This document shows, piece by piece, positions 7,661 through 15,308 of a DNA stretch of 64,000 bases (its first letter is position 1; every line of letters starts with the position of its first letter). The notes under the pieces were generated by a model, which was not told where the DNA came from, did no database searches, and saw only the letters and a list, made by a program, of their open reading frames with translations. Origin of the DNA: Streptomyces phyllanthi (lineage in GTDB: Bacteria; Actinomycetota; Actinomycetes; Streptomycetales; Streptomycetaceae); contig NZ_VJZE01000006.1 of NCBI RefSeq assembly GCF_009377205.1, positions 1 to 64,000 of the forward strand, given 5' to 3'. The translations under genes were made by a program, and so were the position numbers.

Positions 7661-8317
7661 ATGGGCTTGCCCGCCATCGACTCGTACCCGATGCCGGACC
7701 GCTCCGCCCTCCCCCGGTCGCATGTCTCCTGGAGGATCGACCCGGTACGCGCCGCGCTGCTGGTCCACGACATGCAGAACCACTTCGTCGGCACGTTCCC
7801 GGCGAACCGTTCCCCCGTGGTGGAGCTAGTCGACAACATCGCGGCACTCCGGGAACTCGCGGGAACGCTGGACATGCCGGTCGTCTTCAGTGCGGAGCCG
7901 GCCGGACAGGCGCCGGGGCAGCGCGGGCTCGTCGCCGACATGTGGGGTCCGGGCATCGGGGACGAGCCGGATGCCGCGGCGATCGTCGCGCCTCTCACCC
8001 CTCGCCCCGGAGAGCACCTGCTGCCGAACGTGCGCCACAACGCCTTCTTACGCAGCCATCTCGGCAGGCTGCTGCGCTCGAAGGGCCGCGACCAGCTGAT
8101 CATCTGCGGGGTGTACGCACATCTCGGCGTCCTGCTGACGGCGGCGGACGCCTTCATGAACGACATCCAGCCGTTCGTCGTCGCCGACGCGGTGGCCGAC
8201 TTCTCCGCCGAGGAGCACACCTTGGCACTCCGGTGGGCAGCACGCAGTGGTGTGGTCTGCATGACGGACGGTCTGCTGCGCGGCCTTCTCCTGCGCAGGG
8301 AGCCGAAGAACGCGTGA
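7661..8317 (+). CDS. Isochorismatase-fold protein lacking the catalytic lysine
   Basis: The protein has 218 aa and aligns with the isochorismatase domain of EntB/DhbB/PhzD along its length: LLVHDMQNHFV (the Asp of the usual triad), GVYAHLGVLLTAADAFMNDI, PFVVADAVADFS and a final GLLRGLL. In EntB the catalytic Lys is in a KWRYSAF motif; here the equivalent is NVRHNAF, so the Lys is Asn. The EntB carrier-protein domain is absent. No entA, entC or entE homologue is in the window. It therefore may not make dihydrodihydroxybenzoate; another hydrolytic or binding role in iron metabolism is possible. It is the first gene behind the iron box at 7573. ATG at 7661 follows GGGGAGGG. Confidence 0.8.
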   Translation: MGLPAIDSYPMPDRSALPRSHVSWRIDPVRAALLVHDMQNHFVGTFPANRSPVVELVDNIAALRELAGTLDMPVVFSAEPAGQAPGQRGLVADMWGPGIGDEPDAAAIVAPLTPRPGEHLLPNVRHNAFLRSHLGRLLRSKGRDQLIICGVYAHLGVLLTAADAFMNDIQPFVVADAVADFSAEEHTLALRWAARSGVVCMTDGLLRGLLLRREPKNA

Positions 8318-8372
8318 CCGCTTCACGCGTGGCGGACGGACAGCCGCACGGATACCACGAGAGTTGGAGAAC

Positions 8373-8552
8373 ATGACCCTACGGGCCACGGTGGCCGGAG
8401 CGAGTGGCTGTGCCGGCGGGGAGATCCTCCGCCTGCCGCTGTCGCATCCGGAGGTGGAGACCGGCGCGGTGACCGCGCACGTGAGCACGACCGCCGCACA
8501 CCTCCGCGGGAACAGCGCGCACAGTTCACGAACGGGGCGGGAGCAGACATGA
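8373..8552 (+). pseudogene. argC: argC remnant (N-terminal stump)
   Basis: The 59-codon frame starts [20 protein letters not shown] then [15 protein letters not shown]. This is the NAD(P)-binding start of N-acetyl-gamma-glutamyl-phosphate reductase (normally about 340 aa, with GASGYAGGE and LLxHPEVEIGALTA). After about 37 residues the similarity is lost and the frame ends at TGA overlapping the ATG of argB (ATGA). The tail is unrelated, consistent with an internal deletion that removed nearly all of argC but kept its ribosome site (TTGGAG) and the junction to argB. It cannot be catalytic; translation of the stump may still couple to argB. Confidence 0.8.
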
Positions 8553-9448
8553 GACCGGTCGTCACGGACCTCACGGACGCGGATCCGTCCACCGGGTCAC
8601 TCCTCTGGCCCGAGGAACTGCGGGGCAGCGCGGTCGTCGTCAAGTTCGGCGGCAACGCCATGGTGGACGCGAGCCTCCAGCGGACGTTCGCCCAGGACAT
8701 CGTGGAGCTGTGGCACGCGGGCCTGCGTCCGGTCGTCGTACACGGGGGCGGGCCGCAGATCAGCGCGATGCTCGACCGCCTCGGCCTGGAGAGCCGCTTC
8801 GAGGCGGGCCTCCGGGTGACCACTCCGGAGGCCATGGAGGTGGTACGCATGGTGCTGACCGGCCGGGTCCAGCGGGAGCTGGTCGGCCATATCAACGCCC
8901 ACGGACCCTTCGCCGTCGGCATGACGGGCGAGGACGCGCACACGATGACGGCCGTGCGGCGACCGGCCTGGGTGGACGGGCGGCCGGTGGACATCGGTCT
9001 CGTCGGCGACATCGTGGACGTGAACCCGGGCATGGTGCGCACACTCCTGGAACAGGGGCACATCCCGGTGGTCTCCCCCGTGGCCCGCGGTGAGGACGGG
9101 CAGGTCTACAACGTCAACGCCGATCTCGCGGCGTCGGCCCTGGCCGTGGCGCTCGACGCCGAGCGGCTGGTGATGCTCACCGACGTGGAGGGGCTGTACG
9201 CGGACTGGCCGCACAGCACGGAGGTCATCGAGCGCCTGACGGTCGACGCGCTGGACGAACTGCTCCCGGGGCTGGCGAGCGGGATGCTGCCGAAGATGGA
9301 GGGCTGTCTGCGGGCCGTCCGCGGCGGTGTGCGCAGGGCACACGTGCTCGACGGCCGCGTGCCGCACTCGGTGCTGCGAGGCGTCCTCGGCGAGACAGCC
9401 CCGGGCACCACCGTGTTTCCCGACGCCGGCCCGGACCGCGCCTCCTGA
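8549..9448 (+). CDS. argB: Acetylglutamate kinase paralogue (siderophore-linked ArgB)
   Basis: This 299-aa amino-acid kinase carries all ArgB signatures: [10 protein letters not shown] (phosphate loop), [41 protein letters not shown]-type segment, [10 protein letters not shown] and GMLPKMEGC. It phosphorylates N-acetyl-L-glutamate, the second step toward ornithine. It overlaps the argC stump by ATGA and lies two genes behind an 18/19 iron box, unlike a housekeeping argCJBD operon. The siderophore made next door needs ornithine residues, so this copy is inferred to raise ornithine supply when iron is low. Feedback-inhibition status cannot be judged from sequence alone. Confidence 0.9.
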   Translation: MRPVVTDLTDADPSTGSLLWPEELRGSAVVVKFGGNAMVDASLQRTFAQDIVELWHAGLRPVVVHGGGPQISAMLDRLGLESRFEAGLRVTTPEAMEVVRMVLTGRVQRELVGHINAHGPFAVGMTGEDAHTMTAVRRPAWVDGRPVDIGLVGDIVDVNPGMVRTLLEQGHIPVVSPVARGEDGQVYNVNADLAASALAVALDAERLVMLTDVEGLYADWPHSTEVIERLTVDALDELLPGLASGMLPKMEGCLRAVRGGVRRAHVLDGRVPHSVLRGVLGETAPGTTVFPDAGPDRAS

Positions 9449-9539
9449 CCAGAGCCAGGACCACGGCAGGCCAACGCCAGGACCACGCCGGGACCACGGC
9501 AGAAGCATCGCCTGGCCGCCGCGGACGGCCCGGCGGTCA

Positions 9540-9567
9540 GGGGCTCAGGGGCTCAGGGGCTCAGGGG
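9540..9567. repeat. 8-bp tandem repeat GGGGCTCA x3.5
   Basis: Three perfect copies and part of a fourth lie between the convergent argB and GNAT genes. No other feature was seen in 9449-9616. Confidence 0.8.
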
Positions 9568-9616
9568 CCTCGGGTCTACCGCTGTCCGGCACCGGGGGGC
9601 ACACGCGGCCCGGCGG

Positions 9617-10138
9617 TCATATGCCCCTCGCGAGGATCCGCGCGTTGCGCCGGGGGTCCAGGGACTCCGCCCAGGCCCGAGGCGCCAGACGCGCGGTCGT
9701 GGGCGCGAACCCGTACTGGAGGAACAGGCCGCCACCGCCGGTCGTCGCCGTGAACAGGGCGCCGAGCGACGGGGCGCTCGCCCTGGCCAGCACGGCGCGC
9801 AGGAGCGTGGCTCCCCTGCCGCTTCCCTGCCGGTGCCCGGCCACACAGAAGTTGTACACAACGCCCGCGGGTCCGCCGCCCTCCCCCGGCCCGGCCGGGT
9901 GCACACGCAGGCCCACACAGCCGTCGAGGGTGCCGTCGGGGGCCTCCGCCACGAGGAAGTCGGCCGCGCGGGCGGCGTAGAGCGAGACGGGCCGCTCCCG
10001 CAGCGCGCCCGAGCGCACGAAGGGCCGGGACAGCTCCGCGAGCGCGGCGGCGTCCTCCTGACGGGCCGTACGCACGGAGGACGTCGGTACGAGTAGCGCG
10101 TGCGGCAGCGGGGCAGGGCGCGGCGTAGCCGTGATCAA
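9617..10138 (-). CDS. GNAT acetyltransferase resembling N-acetylglutamate synthase
   Basis: The protein has 173 aa if translated from the TTG at 10138, chosen because AGGAAGGAAAG lies just upstream; a GTG at 10189 would add 17 residues. The GNAT core is clear: VRTARQEDAAALAELSRPFV, DGCVGLRVHP, VVYNFCVAGHRQGSGRGATL (acetyl-CoA pyrophosphate loop Q/RxxGxG/A) and FLQYGFAPT. The C-terminal SLDPRRNARILAR resembles the end of short ArgA-type N-acetylglutamate synthases (FARHGF and xxRN motifs). Convergent with the argB paralogue and behind its own iron box at 10208, it is plausibly the first enzyme of the same ornithine-supply set. Acetylation of hydroxyornithine is an alternative. Confidence 0.65.
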   Translation of the reverse strand: MITATPRPAPLPHALLVPTSSVRTARQEDAAALAELSRPFVRSGALRERPVSLYAARAADFLVAEAPDGTLDGCVGLRVHPAGPGEGGGPAGVVYNFCVAGHRQGSGRGATLLRAVLARASAPSLGALFTATTGGGGLFLQYGFAPTTARLAPRAWAESLDPRRNARILARGI

Positions 10139-10207
10139 GGCTTTCCTTCCTCGGTTCCACGGTCGGAGAACGGCTCGTCGCCGTGTCACCCCAACGAGAC
10201 AATGAAG

Positions 10208-10226
10208 TAAGGCTAGCCTTGCCTAA
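10208..10226. promoter_or_regulatory. Iron box upstream of GNAT gene
   Basis: On the minus strand TTAGGCAAGGCTAGCCTTA matches 15/19 of the consensus. It lies 70 bp before the TTG start at 10138. Confidence 0.8.
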
Positions 10227-10275
10227 TCCCCAAGTCCAGCGGCCGATCACCTATCACCGATCACGGAGGTCGCGC

Positions 10276-10506
10276 CTACGCGCAGGGGCGGCCCGGATAG
10301 TCGTCGGTCTCGGGTACGCCCGCCTCGCGCATCCTGCGCAGAACCTCGGGCAGGGCCGTCTCGTCGCCGATGTCCGCGGGGCAGTTGGTCTCCCGGTCGA
10401 AGAGCAAGGTCTCCCCGGCCGTGTTCCAGAGGACCCAGCGATACGGGATCACGTCGTCCGCCCAGAGGTCCGTACGGCTCTCCACAACCACCATCTCCCT
10501 GTTCAC
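10276..10506 (-). CDS. Small conserved-looking protein of unknown function
   Basis: This 76-aa protein starts at GTG 10506, which overlaps the amidohydrolase stop (GTGA); ATG at 10494 is the alternative. It contains VVVESRTDLWADDVIPYRWV then LWNTAGETLLFDRETN, DIGDETALPEVLRRM and a Pro/Asp-rich end. There is no signal peptide or membrane segment. I do not recognise the family. The overlap and coding-like composition argue it is real and co-translated with the amidohydrolase, probably as the last gene of an mbtH-amidohydrolase-orf operon under the iron box at 12348. Confidence 0.6.
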   Translation of the reverse strand: MNREMVVVESRTDLWADDVIPYRWVLWNTAGETLLFDRETNCPADIGDETALPEVLRRMREAGVPETDDYPGRPCA

Positions 10507-12080
10507 GACGCCGACTTCCCGGTCTCGCGGCCGTCGACGTACGTCGCCACCACCTCGATGTCCCCGATGCGCGACGTGTCGACGCGCCGTGGGTCGTCGC
10601 CGAGCACGACCAGGTCGGCGAGCTTGCCCGGCGTGAGGCTCCCCAGGCGGTCCCCCCAGTGGCAGGCGAACGCGCCCGCGACGGTGTAGGCACGCAGGGC
10701 CTCGTCGACGGTGATGCCCTCGTCCGGGCCGATCACCCGGCCGGACCCGGAGGCGCGCTCGACCATGAACTGAACGGCCCGCAGCGGGGACCCGTCCGTG
10801 ACGGGGCGGTCGGAGCTGCCGACCAGCGTGATGCCGTGGTCCAGGAACGCCTTGCCGCGGTAGAGCCACGGGGCCCGCTCCTCGCCCATGATCGCCGCGT
10901 AGTCGTCGCCGAAGTAGCGCAGGAAGTTGGGCTGGACGACCGCGCTGACACCGAGCCGCCCGAGGCGCGGGAGCTGGTCGGGGCGGATCAGTCCGGCGTG
11001 CTCGATACGGTGCCGGGCCCCGGGGCGCGGCCGGAGGCGCTGGGCCCGCTCCAGGGCGTCCAGGGCGACATCGGCCGCGCGGTCGCCGATCGCGTGGACG
11101 GCGAGCTGCCATCCGGCGAGGTGGCCGTCCACGATCGTGTCGGCGAGCACCTCCGGGTCGTCCTGCAACTGGCCCGCGTGGTCCAGCCCCTCGTAGGGAC
11201 CGCTGAGCGCGGCGGTGCGGGCCATCATGCCGCCGTCCGTGTAGATCTTCAGCGCGCCCACGGAGAGCCAGTCGTCGCCGAACCCGGTGCGCAGCCCGAG
11301 ATCGAGGGCCCGGGGAATGCCGTCGGCCTCGTGCGCGGCGACCTGGCGCAGCCGGTCCGCGGACACCATGAGCTGCGTACGCAGCGGCAGCAGACCCTTC
11401 TCGCGGGCGAGTTGGTAGGCACCCAGCTCGACGGGGCTGTGGCCGAAGAGGGTGCCGCCGATGCCCGCCTCCGCACAGGCGGTGACGCCCTCGGACAGGC
11501 AGGTCCGGGCGGCGCGCCCGATGACCTCGGCCAACTCCTCCTGGGAGTGCGGAAGCCGCAGCGCGCGGGCGGCGCCCATGGCCCCCTCGGCGAGGAAGCC
11601 GTTGTCGTGCGGGATGCCGGCGGGGAGCAGGTCGAGCACGGCGGAGTTGACGACGCAGCCGTGCCCGGAGTCGTGCATCACGAACAGCTTGTGCCCGTGG
11701 CTGACCCGGTCCAGTTCGGCGGCGGTCAGATGACGGCCCAGGGCCCGCTGGTCGTAGCCGGCGATGCTCACCCAGGTGCCGGGCGAGCCCTTGCGGACGA
11801 CGGCTTGCTCCACGACGGCGAGCACGTCGTCGATCCGTGTGCGGCCCGCGATGCTGGGGGTGTTCTCCTTGAACCCGGTCCAGGCCAGGTGCACATGGGC
11901 GTCGATGAACCCGGGCAGCACGGTGGCGCCCTGGAGGTCGATCACCTCGCGTGCGGGCAGGGAGGTCACGGCCTCGTCCAGGCCGACGATCCGGCCCCGC
12001 CAGACGCCCAGGTCATGGGCGACGGGATGGTCCGGGTCCATGGTGAGGAAGCGGGCGTTCGTCAGTCTGGTGCAGAGCAT
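10503..12080 (-). CDS. YtcJ-type amidohydrolase
   Basis: The protein has 525 aa of the amidohydrolase_3 (YtcJ/N-substituted formamide deformylase) group. An N-terminal beta sandwich is followed by VLPGFIDAHVHLAW (metal-binding HxH), MHDSGHGCVVNSAVL, DGGMMARTAALSGPY, LAVHAIGDRAADVALDALE (metal His) and LVGSSDRPVTDGSPL (metal Asp). Such enzymes cleave N-acyl or N-formyl amides and related bonds. It begins 13 bp after the mbtH stop and overlaps the next small gene. In a locus making a formyl-hydroxamate siderophore, processing or recycling of N-formyl-ornithine is an attractive but unproven role. I do not remember this gene in the S. coelicolor cch cluster. Confidence 0.8.
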   Translation of the reverse strand: MLCTRLTNARFLTMDPDHPVAHDLGVWRGRIVGLDEAVTSLPAREVIDLQGATVLPGFIDAHVHLAWTGFKENTPSIAGRTRIDDVLAVVEQAVVRKGSPGTWVSIAGYDQRALGRHLTAAELDRVSHGHKLFVMHDSGHGCVVNSAVLDLLPAGIPHDNGFLAEGAMGAARALRLPHSQEELAEVIGRAARTCLSEGVTACAEAGIGGTLFGHSPVELGAYQLAREKGLLPLRTQLMVSADRLRQVAAHEADGIPRALDLGLRTGFGDDWLSVGALKIYTDGGMMARTAALSGPYEGLDHAGQLQDDPEVLADTIVDGHLAGWQLAVHAIGDRAADVALDALERAQRLRPRPGARHRIEHAGLIRPDQLPRLGRLGVSAVVQPNFLRYFGDDYAAIMGEERAPWLYRGKAFLDHGITLVGSSDRPVTDGSPLRAVQFMVERASGSGRVIGPDEGITVDEALRAYTVAGAFACHWGDRLGSLTPGKLADLVVLGDDPRRVDTSRIGDIEVVATYVDGRETGKSAS

Positions 12081-12093
12081 CGGCGATGTCTCG

Positions 12094-12306
12094 TCAGACG
12101 TCCGTGGACGCCGCGAGGGACCGGGGGCGCAGATCCGTCCAGTGGGTCTCGACGTACTCCAGGCACGCCTCTCGGGTGTTCTCCTCGAAGACGGTCGTCC
12201 ACCCCCCGGGCACCTCGGCGAAGGACGGCCAGAGCGAGTGCTGGCCCTCGTCGTTCACCAGGACCAGGAAACGGCCTTCGGCATCGTCGAAAGGGTTGGT
12301 GCTCAT
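12094..12306 (-). CDS. cchK: MbtH-like protein (CchK)
   Basis: This 70-aa protein begins [20 protein letters not shown] and has the MbtH signature: [16 protein letters not shown], with three conserved Trp residues and a C-terminal WTDLRPRS. MbtH proteins bind and activate NRPS adenylation domains; the partner here is the NRPS at 15293-26320. ATG at 12306 follows GGAGG at 9 nt spacing, so an upstream ATG at 12345 was not used. It lies 42 bp from the iron box at 12348 and is divergent from the esterase gene, the same order I recall for cchK and cchJ in S. coelicolor. Confidence 0.95.
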   Translation of the reverse strand: MSTNPFDDAEGRFLVLVNDEGQHSLWPSFAEVPGGWTTVFEENTREACLEYVETHWTDLRPRSLAASTDV

Positions 12307-12347
12307 GGTGCGGTGCCTCCGAGCGGGGATGGAAGGGAACGTCACGA

Positions 12348-12366
12348 TTAGGTTAGGCTCGCCTAA
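12348..12366. promoter_or_regulatory. Iron box between mbtH and esterase
   Basis: TTAGGTTAGGCTCGCCTAA matches 17/19 of the consensus and can serve both divergent promoters (starts at 12306 and 12419). Confidence 0.92.
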
Positions 12367-12418
12367 TTAAAGCTGAGCTTAGCCTCTCCCCTTCCCCCTC
12401 ATCAAGGAGACCTCCGAC

Positions 12419-13519
12419 GTGGAGAACGCCTTCCTCGACACGGAGAACGACTTCGTCGCGTTCGGACTGCCCGGCAAGCCCGGCACCGACGAGTTCTGGG
12501 CGGCGGCGGGGGCACCCGCGTCGGTCCCCGCCGACGACGGCGGCTGGACGACCCTGTTCCTGTGGCGTGGCTCTCCGGCGACCATCGACTTCGAGAGCTG
12601 GTCGGAGCCGGTGCCGCTGCGCCGCTGGGGCGACACGGACTGCTGGTACGCCAGGGTGCGCGTGCCCGCGCGGCTGCGGGTGACCTACCAGTTCCTCGCG
12701 GGCGACGAGGCGTTCGCCGACCCGTTCAACCCGGTGGGCGCCGGCGGTGACCGGTCCATCGCCGCGACCCCCGACGCCCCGGCCCAGCCGCACTGGCCCG
12801 TCGTCGGCGCCGCGGACGTCCTGCCCCTCCCCCGCACCCGGATCCGCTGGGCCAGTGAACGGCTCGGCGGGCGCCGTACCGTACGAGTCCATCCGGCGGG
12901 CGGCGGCGGGCCGGTGGTCCTGCTGCTCGACGGGGACGACTGGCTGTATCTGCACCCGGCCATGGCCGCGTTCGACTCGGCCGTCGCAGGTGGCGAGCTG
13001 CCCCCCGTCACCCTCGTCTTCCTTCCGGCCAAGGACAGGGAGGCCGAGTTCGCGTGCGGGCCCGAGCTGTGGGAGGCGGTCCGGGACGAACTGCTGCCGC
13101 TGGTGGCGCAGACGGGCGTCCCCGCCGACCGGGACCGGCTGGTGGTCGCCGGGCAGAGTCTCGGCGGGCTGAGCGCGCTGTACGCGGCGTTGGAGTTCCC
13201 GGACCTGGTGTCGCGCGTCGCCTGCCAGTCGGGGTCGTTCTGGTGGACGCCCGACGCCACGGGCCGGCCCGACCCCTTGGGCGGCCCGGTCGGCGGCACC
13301 ATGGCCGCGCGCCTGCGGGAGCGCCCGGACCTGTCCGGTCTGCGGATCGCGTTCGACGTGGGGGAACACGAGAAGCAAATGCTGCCCCACTGCGAACTGA
13401 CCGAGTCCCTGGCCCGGCAGGCCGGCGCGACCGTACGGGTCTCGCGGTCGGCATCCGGCCACGACCGGGCGGGCTGGCGGCACGCCCTGCTGAGGGATGT
13501 CGCCTGGGCTCTCGCCTGA
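12419..13519 (+). CDS. cchJ: Enterochelin-esterase-like hydrolase (CchJ)
   Basis: This 366-aa protein is of the Fes/IroE type. An N-terminal Ig-like lid (about 30-120; TLFLWRGSP, CWYARVRVPARLRVTYQFL, FADPFNP) is followed by an alpha/beta-hydrolase with VVLLLDGDDW, the nucleophile elbow VVAGQSLGGLSALYAALEFP (Ser about 245), FDVGEHEK and a late His in SASGHDRAGW. Start is GTG at 12419 after AAGGAG. In S. coelicolor the equivalent protein has been linked to release of the tetrapeptide from an NRPS that lacks a thioesterase (from memory). The NRPS here also lacks one, so peptide release rather than only ferric-siderophore hydrolysis is likely. Confidence 0.9.
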   Translation: MENAFLDTENDFVAFGLPGKPGTDEFWAAAGAPASVPADDGGWTTLFLWRGSPATIDFESWSEPVPLRRWGDTDCWYARVRVPARLRVTYQFLAGDEAFADPFNPVGAGGDRSIAATPDAPAQPHWPVVGAADVLPLPRTRIRWASERLGGRRTVRVHPAGGGGPVVLLLDGDDWLYLHPAMAAFDSAVAGGELPPVTLVFLPAKDREAEFACGPELWEAVRDELLPLVAQTGVPADRDRLVVAGQSLGGLSALYAALEFPDLVSRVACQSGSFWWTPDATGRPDPLGGPVGGTMAARLRERPDLSGLRIAFDVGEHEKQMLPHCELTESLARQAGATVRVSRSASGHDRAGWRHALLRDVAWALA

Positions 13520-13532
13520 GAACTCCGAACGA

Positions 13533-13565
13533 GAGAGGGGGAGCCCGGATCGGGCTCCCCCTCTC
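13533..13565. terminator. Perfect 15-bp bidirectional terminator
   Basis: GAGAGGGGGAGCCCG at 13533-13547 pairs with 13551-13565 around a 3-nt loop. It sits between the convergent cchJ and cchI genes. Confidence 0.9.
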
Positions 13566-13585
13566 GCTCCAGGCCGCTCAGCAGG

Positions 13586-15286
13586 TCACCGGGCCACCGC
13601 CAGGCAGTAGTCCTCGTCCGTGGCGAGCAGGTTCCGGTGGGTGTCCTCGGCCGTGATGGCGCCGTCGTCCAGGACGAGCACACGGTCGGCGGCGTCCAGG
13701 AGCGCCGGGCTGCTGGTGATCACGACGGTCGTACGGCCCCGGCGCAGCTTCGCGATGTTGCGCGCGATGAGCTGTTCCGTGACCGCGTCGACGGCTGTGG
13801 TCGGGTCGTGCAGGACGAGGACGTCGGTGTCGGCGGCCAGGGCGCGGGCCAGGGACAGCCGTTGGCGCTGCCCTCCGGAGAGGTTCGCGCCGCGGTCGCG
13901 GACGCCGTAGTCGAGTCCCTCGCGGTGGAGCGCCACGACATCGGTCAGCATGGACGCCTCGACGGCCTCGGGGACCGTCCGGCTGGTGCCCGACGGGTCG
14001 ATGTTCGTACGGAGGCTGCCCGCGAAGATCTCCCCGTCGTACGGGTTCACCAGCATGTGCTCGCGGACCGCCTCGACCGACAGGTCCGCGAGTGCCTGCC
14101 CGCTGACCCGCACCACCCCCTCGTACGCGTCGGGCGGGACGTTCACGGCCAGGACCGCCGCGAGGTCGGCCGCCGCGCGCGGCTGGTAGACGGCGATCGC
14201 CACGAACTCGCCGGCGCCCACCCGGAGTTTCAGCTTGCGCAGCGCCCCGTACCGGACGCAGTCGATCTCCAGGTCGCCGCCCGCGGCCGGGCGCTCCGGT
14301 CCCGGGGTCGTCACCGGCGGCGCGGACAGCACCAGCGCCATCCGTGCGGCCGACGCGCGCGCGATCATCACGTACTTCGGCATCTCCGAGAACAGGCGGA
14401 GCGGTTCCATGATGAACTGCGCCAGGCCGACGGCCATGACGAGCTCCCCGATGGTGACCTGGCCGTCGAACGCCAGCCAGCCCGCCGTCAGGGTCACGGC
14501 GGCGGCGAGGACCGCGTTGAGGGCCAGTGCGATGCCCGCGTACGCCCCGTTCACCTTGGCGACGGTGATCGCCTGGCGCTTCGCCTCCGTGCTGACCTTC
14601 CGGTAGGAGCCGAACGCCGCGTGGTTGCCGCCGAAGCCGTGCAGCGGACGCAGGCCGATGATCAGGTCGGCGACCTTCGCGCCCGCCCGCGCCACCCGGG
14701 CCTGCTGTTCCTGGGTACTGGCACCGATCCGCTTGGACATCACGCTCAGGATCGACAGGATCGCGACGGTGCCCACGATCACCAGCAGGCCGAGCCGGAT
14801 GTCGGCCAGGCCCAGCGCGACCGCCGCGACCAGCACCGCGACCAGCGAGCTGATCAGCAGCGGCACCACCTCGATGATGTCGGCGGTCTGGTCGGCGTCC
14901 TCGGTGGCGATGGTCAGCACCTCGCCGGACTTGAGGTCGACGTCCCTGGCCACCGGCTGGAGGCCGCAGGCCGCGACCTTCACCCTCCAGCGGTGTGCCT
15001 CGGTCGTGTTGGCCTTCTGCAGGATGCGCATCCCGAACCGCCACGACAGCGACACGGTCGTGATGATCACGGCGAGCGCGGCGATCGAGAGGGCGAGCGA
15101 GCCGAGGCTCCGGTCCCGCATCGTGTGCTCGACGATCATGCCGAGCGCGATGGGGAACGCGGTCTCGCCCGCCTGGTACATGCCCATGAGGACGGTGCCC
15201 CAGGCCATGGCGCCGGTGTTGCGGCGCAGTGCGGTCCGCAGGATGTCGGACCCCGGGCGGGGCCGCTTCGTGTCAGGAGTTGTCAT
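13586..15286 (-). CDS. cchI: ABC exporter half-transporter with degenerate ATP site (CchI)
   Basis: The protein has 566 aa: a six-helix exporter domain (about 25-310) then a nucleotide-binding domain. The signature LSGGQRQRLSLARAL is perfect. The Walker A position reads AVYQPRAAADLAAVL (no GxxGxGKS/T), Walker B is VLVLHDPTTAVD (Asp to His, Glu to Asp), and the switch His is Ser (VVITSSP). These are exactly the parts that the partner at 26374-28170 keeps, while that partner lacks the signature. The two are inferred to form a heterodimer exporting the siderophore. Start ATG at 15286 lies 6 bp past the NRPS stop within an 18-bp duplication. Confidence 0.9.
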   Translation of the reverse strand: MTTPDTKRPRPGSDILRTALRRNTGAMAWGTVLMGMYQAGETAFPIALGMIVEHTMRDRSLGSLALSIAALAVIITTVSLSWRFGMRILQKANTTEAHRWRVKVAACGLQPVARDVDLKSGEVLTIATEDADQTADIIEVVPLLISSLVAVLVAAVALGLADIRLGLLVIVGTVAILSILSVMSKRIGASTQEQQARVARAGAKVADLIIGLRPLHGFGGNHAAFGSYRKVSTEAKRQAITVAKVNGAYAGIALALNAVLAAAVTLTAGWLAFDGQVTIGELVMAVGLAQFIMEPLRLFSEMPKYVMIARASAARMALVLSAPPVTTPGPERPAAGGDLEIDCVRYGALRKLKLRVGAGEFVAIAVYQPRAAADLAAVLAVNVPPDAYEGVVRVSGQALADLSVEAVREHMLVNPYDGEIFAGSLRTNIDPSGTSRTVPEAVEASMLTDVVALHREGLDYGVRDRGANLSGGQRQRLSLARALAADTDVLVLHDPTTAVDAVTEQLIARNIAKLRRGRTTVVITSSPALLDAADRVLVLDDGAITAEDTHRNLLATDEDYCLAVAR

Positions 15287-15308
15287 CGCCTGTCAGGAGT
15301 TGTCATCG
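15271..15308. repeat. 18-bp direct repeat spanning NRPS stop and cchI start
   Basis: TGTCAGGAGTTGTCATCG occurs at 15271-15288 and again at 15291-15308. On the minus strand the upstream copy encodes the NRPS end (Asp-Asn-Ser-stop) and the downstream copy, read one frame off, encodes the cchI start (Met-Thr-Thr-Pro). Confidence 0.95.

Noticed and set aside
7661-8317. Evidence for a catechol siderophore
   Set aside because: No dihydroxybenzoate synthesis or activation genes are present, and the catalytic Lys is absent.
12368-12386. Possible second iron box TTAAAGCTGAGCTTAGCCT beside the one at 12348
   Set aside because: Too few matches to the consensus and poor symmetry; the adjacent 17/19 site explains control.
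13586-15286. cchI as a pseudogene because Walker A is missing
   Set aside because: The frame is intact, LSGGQ is perfect and the partner has complementary losses, so it is a degenerate half-site, not a dead gene.
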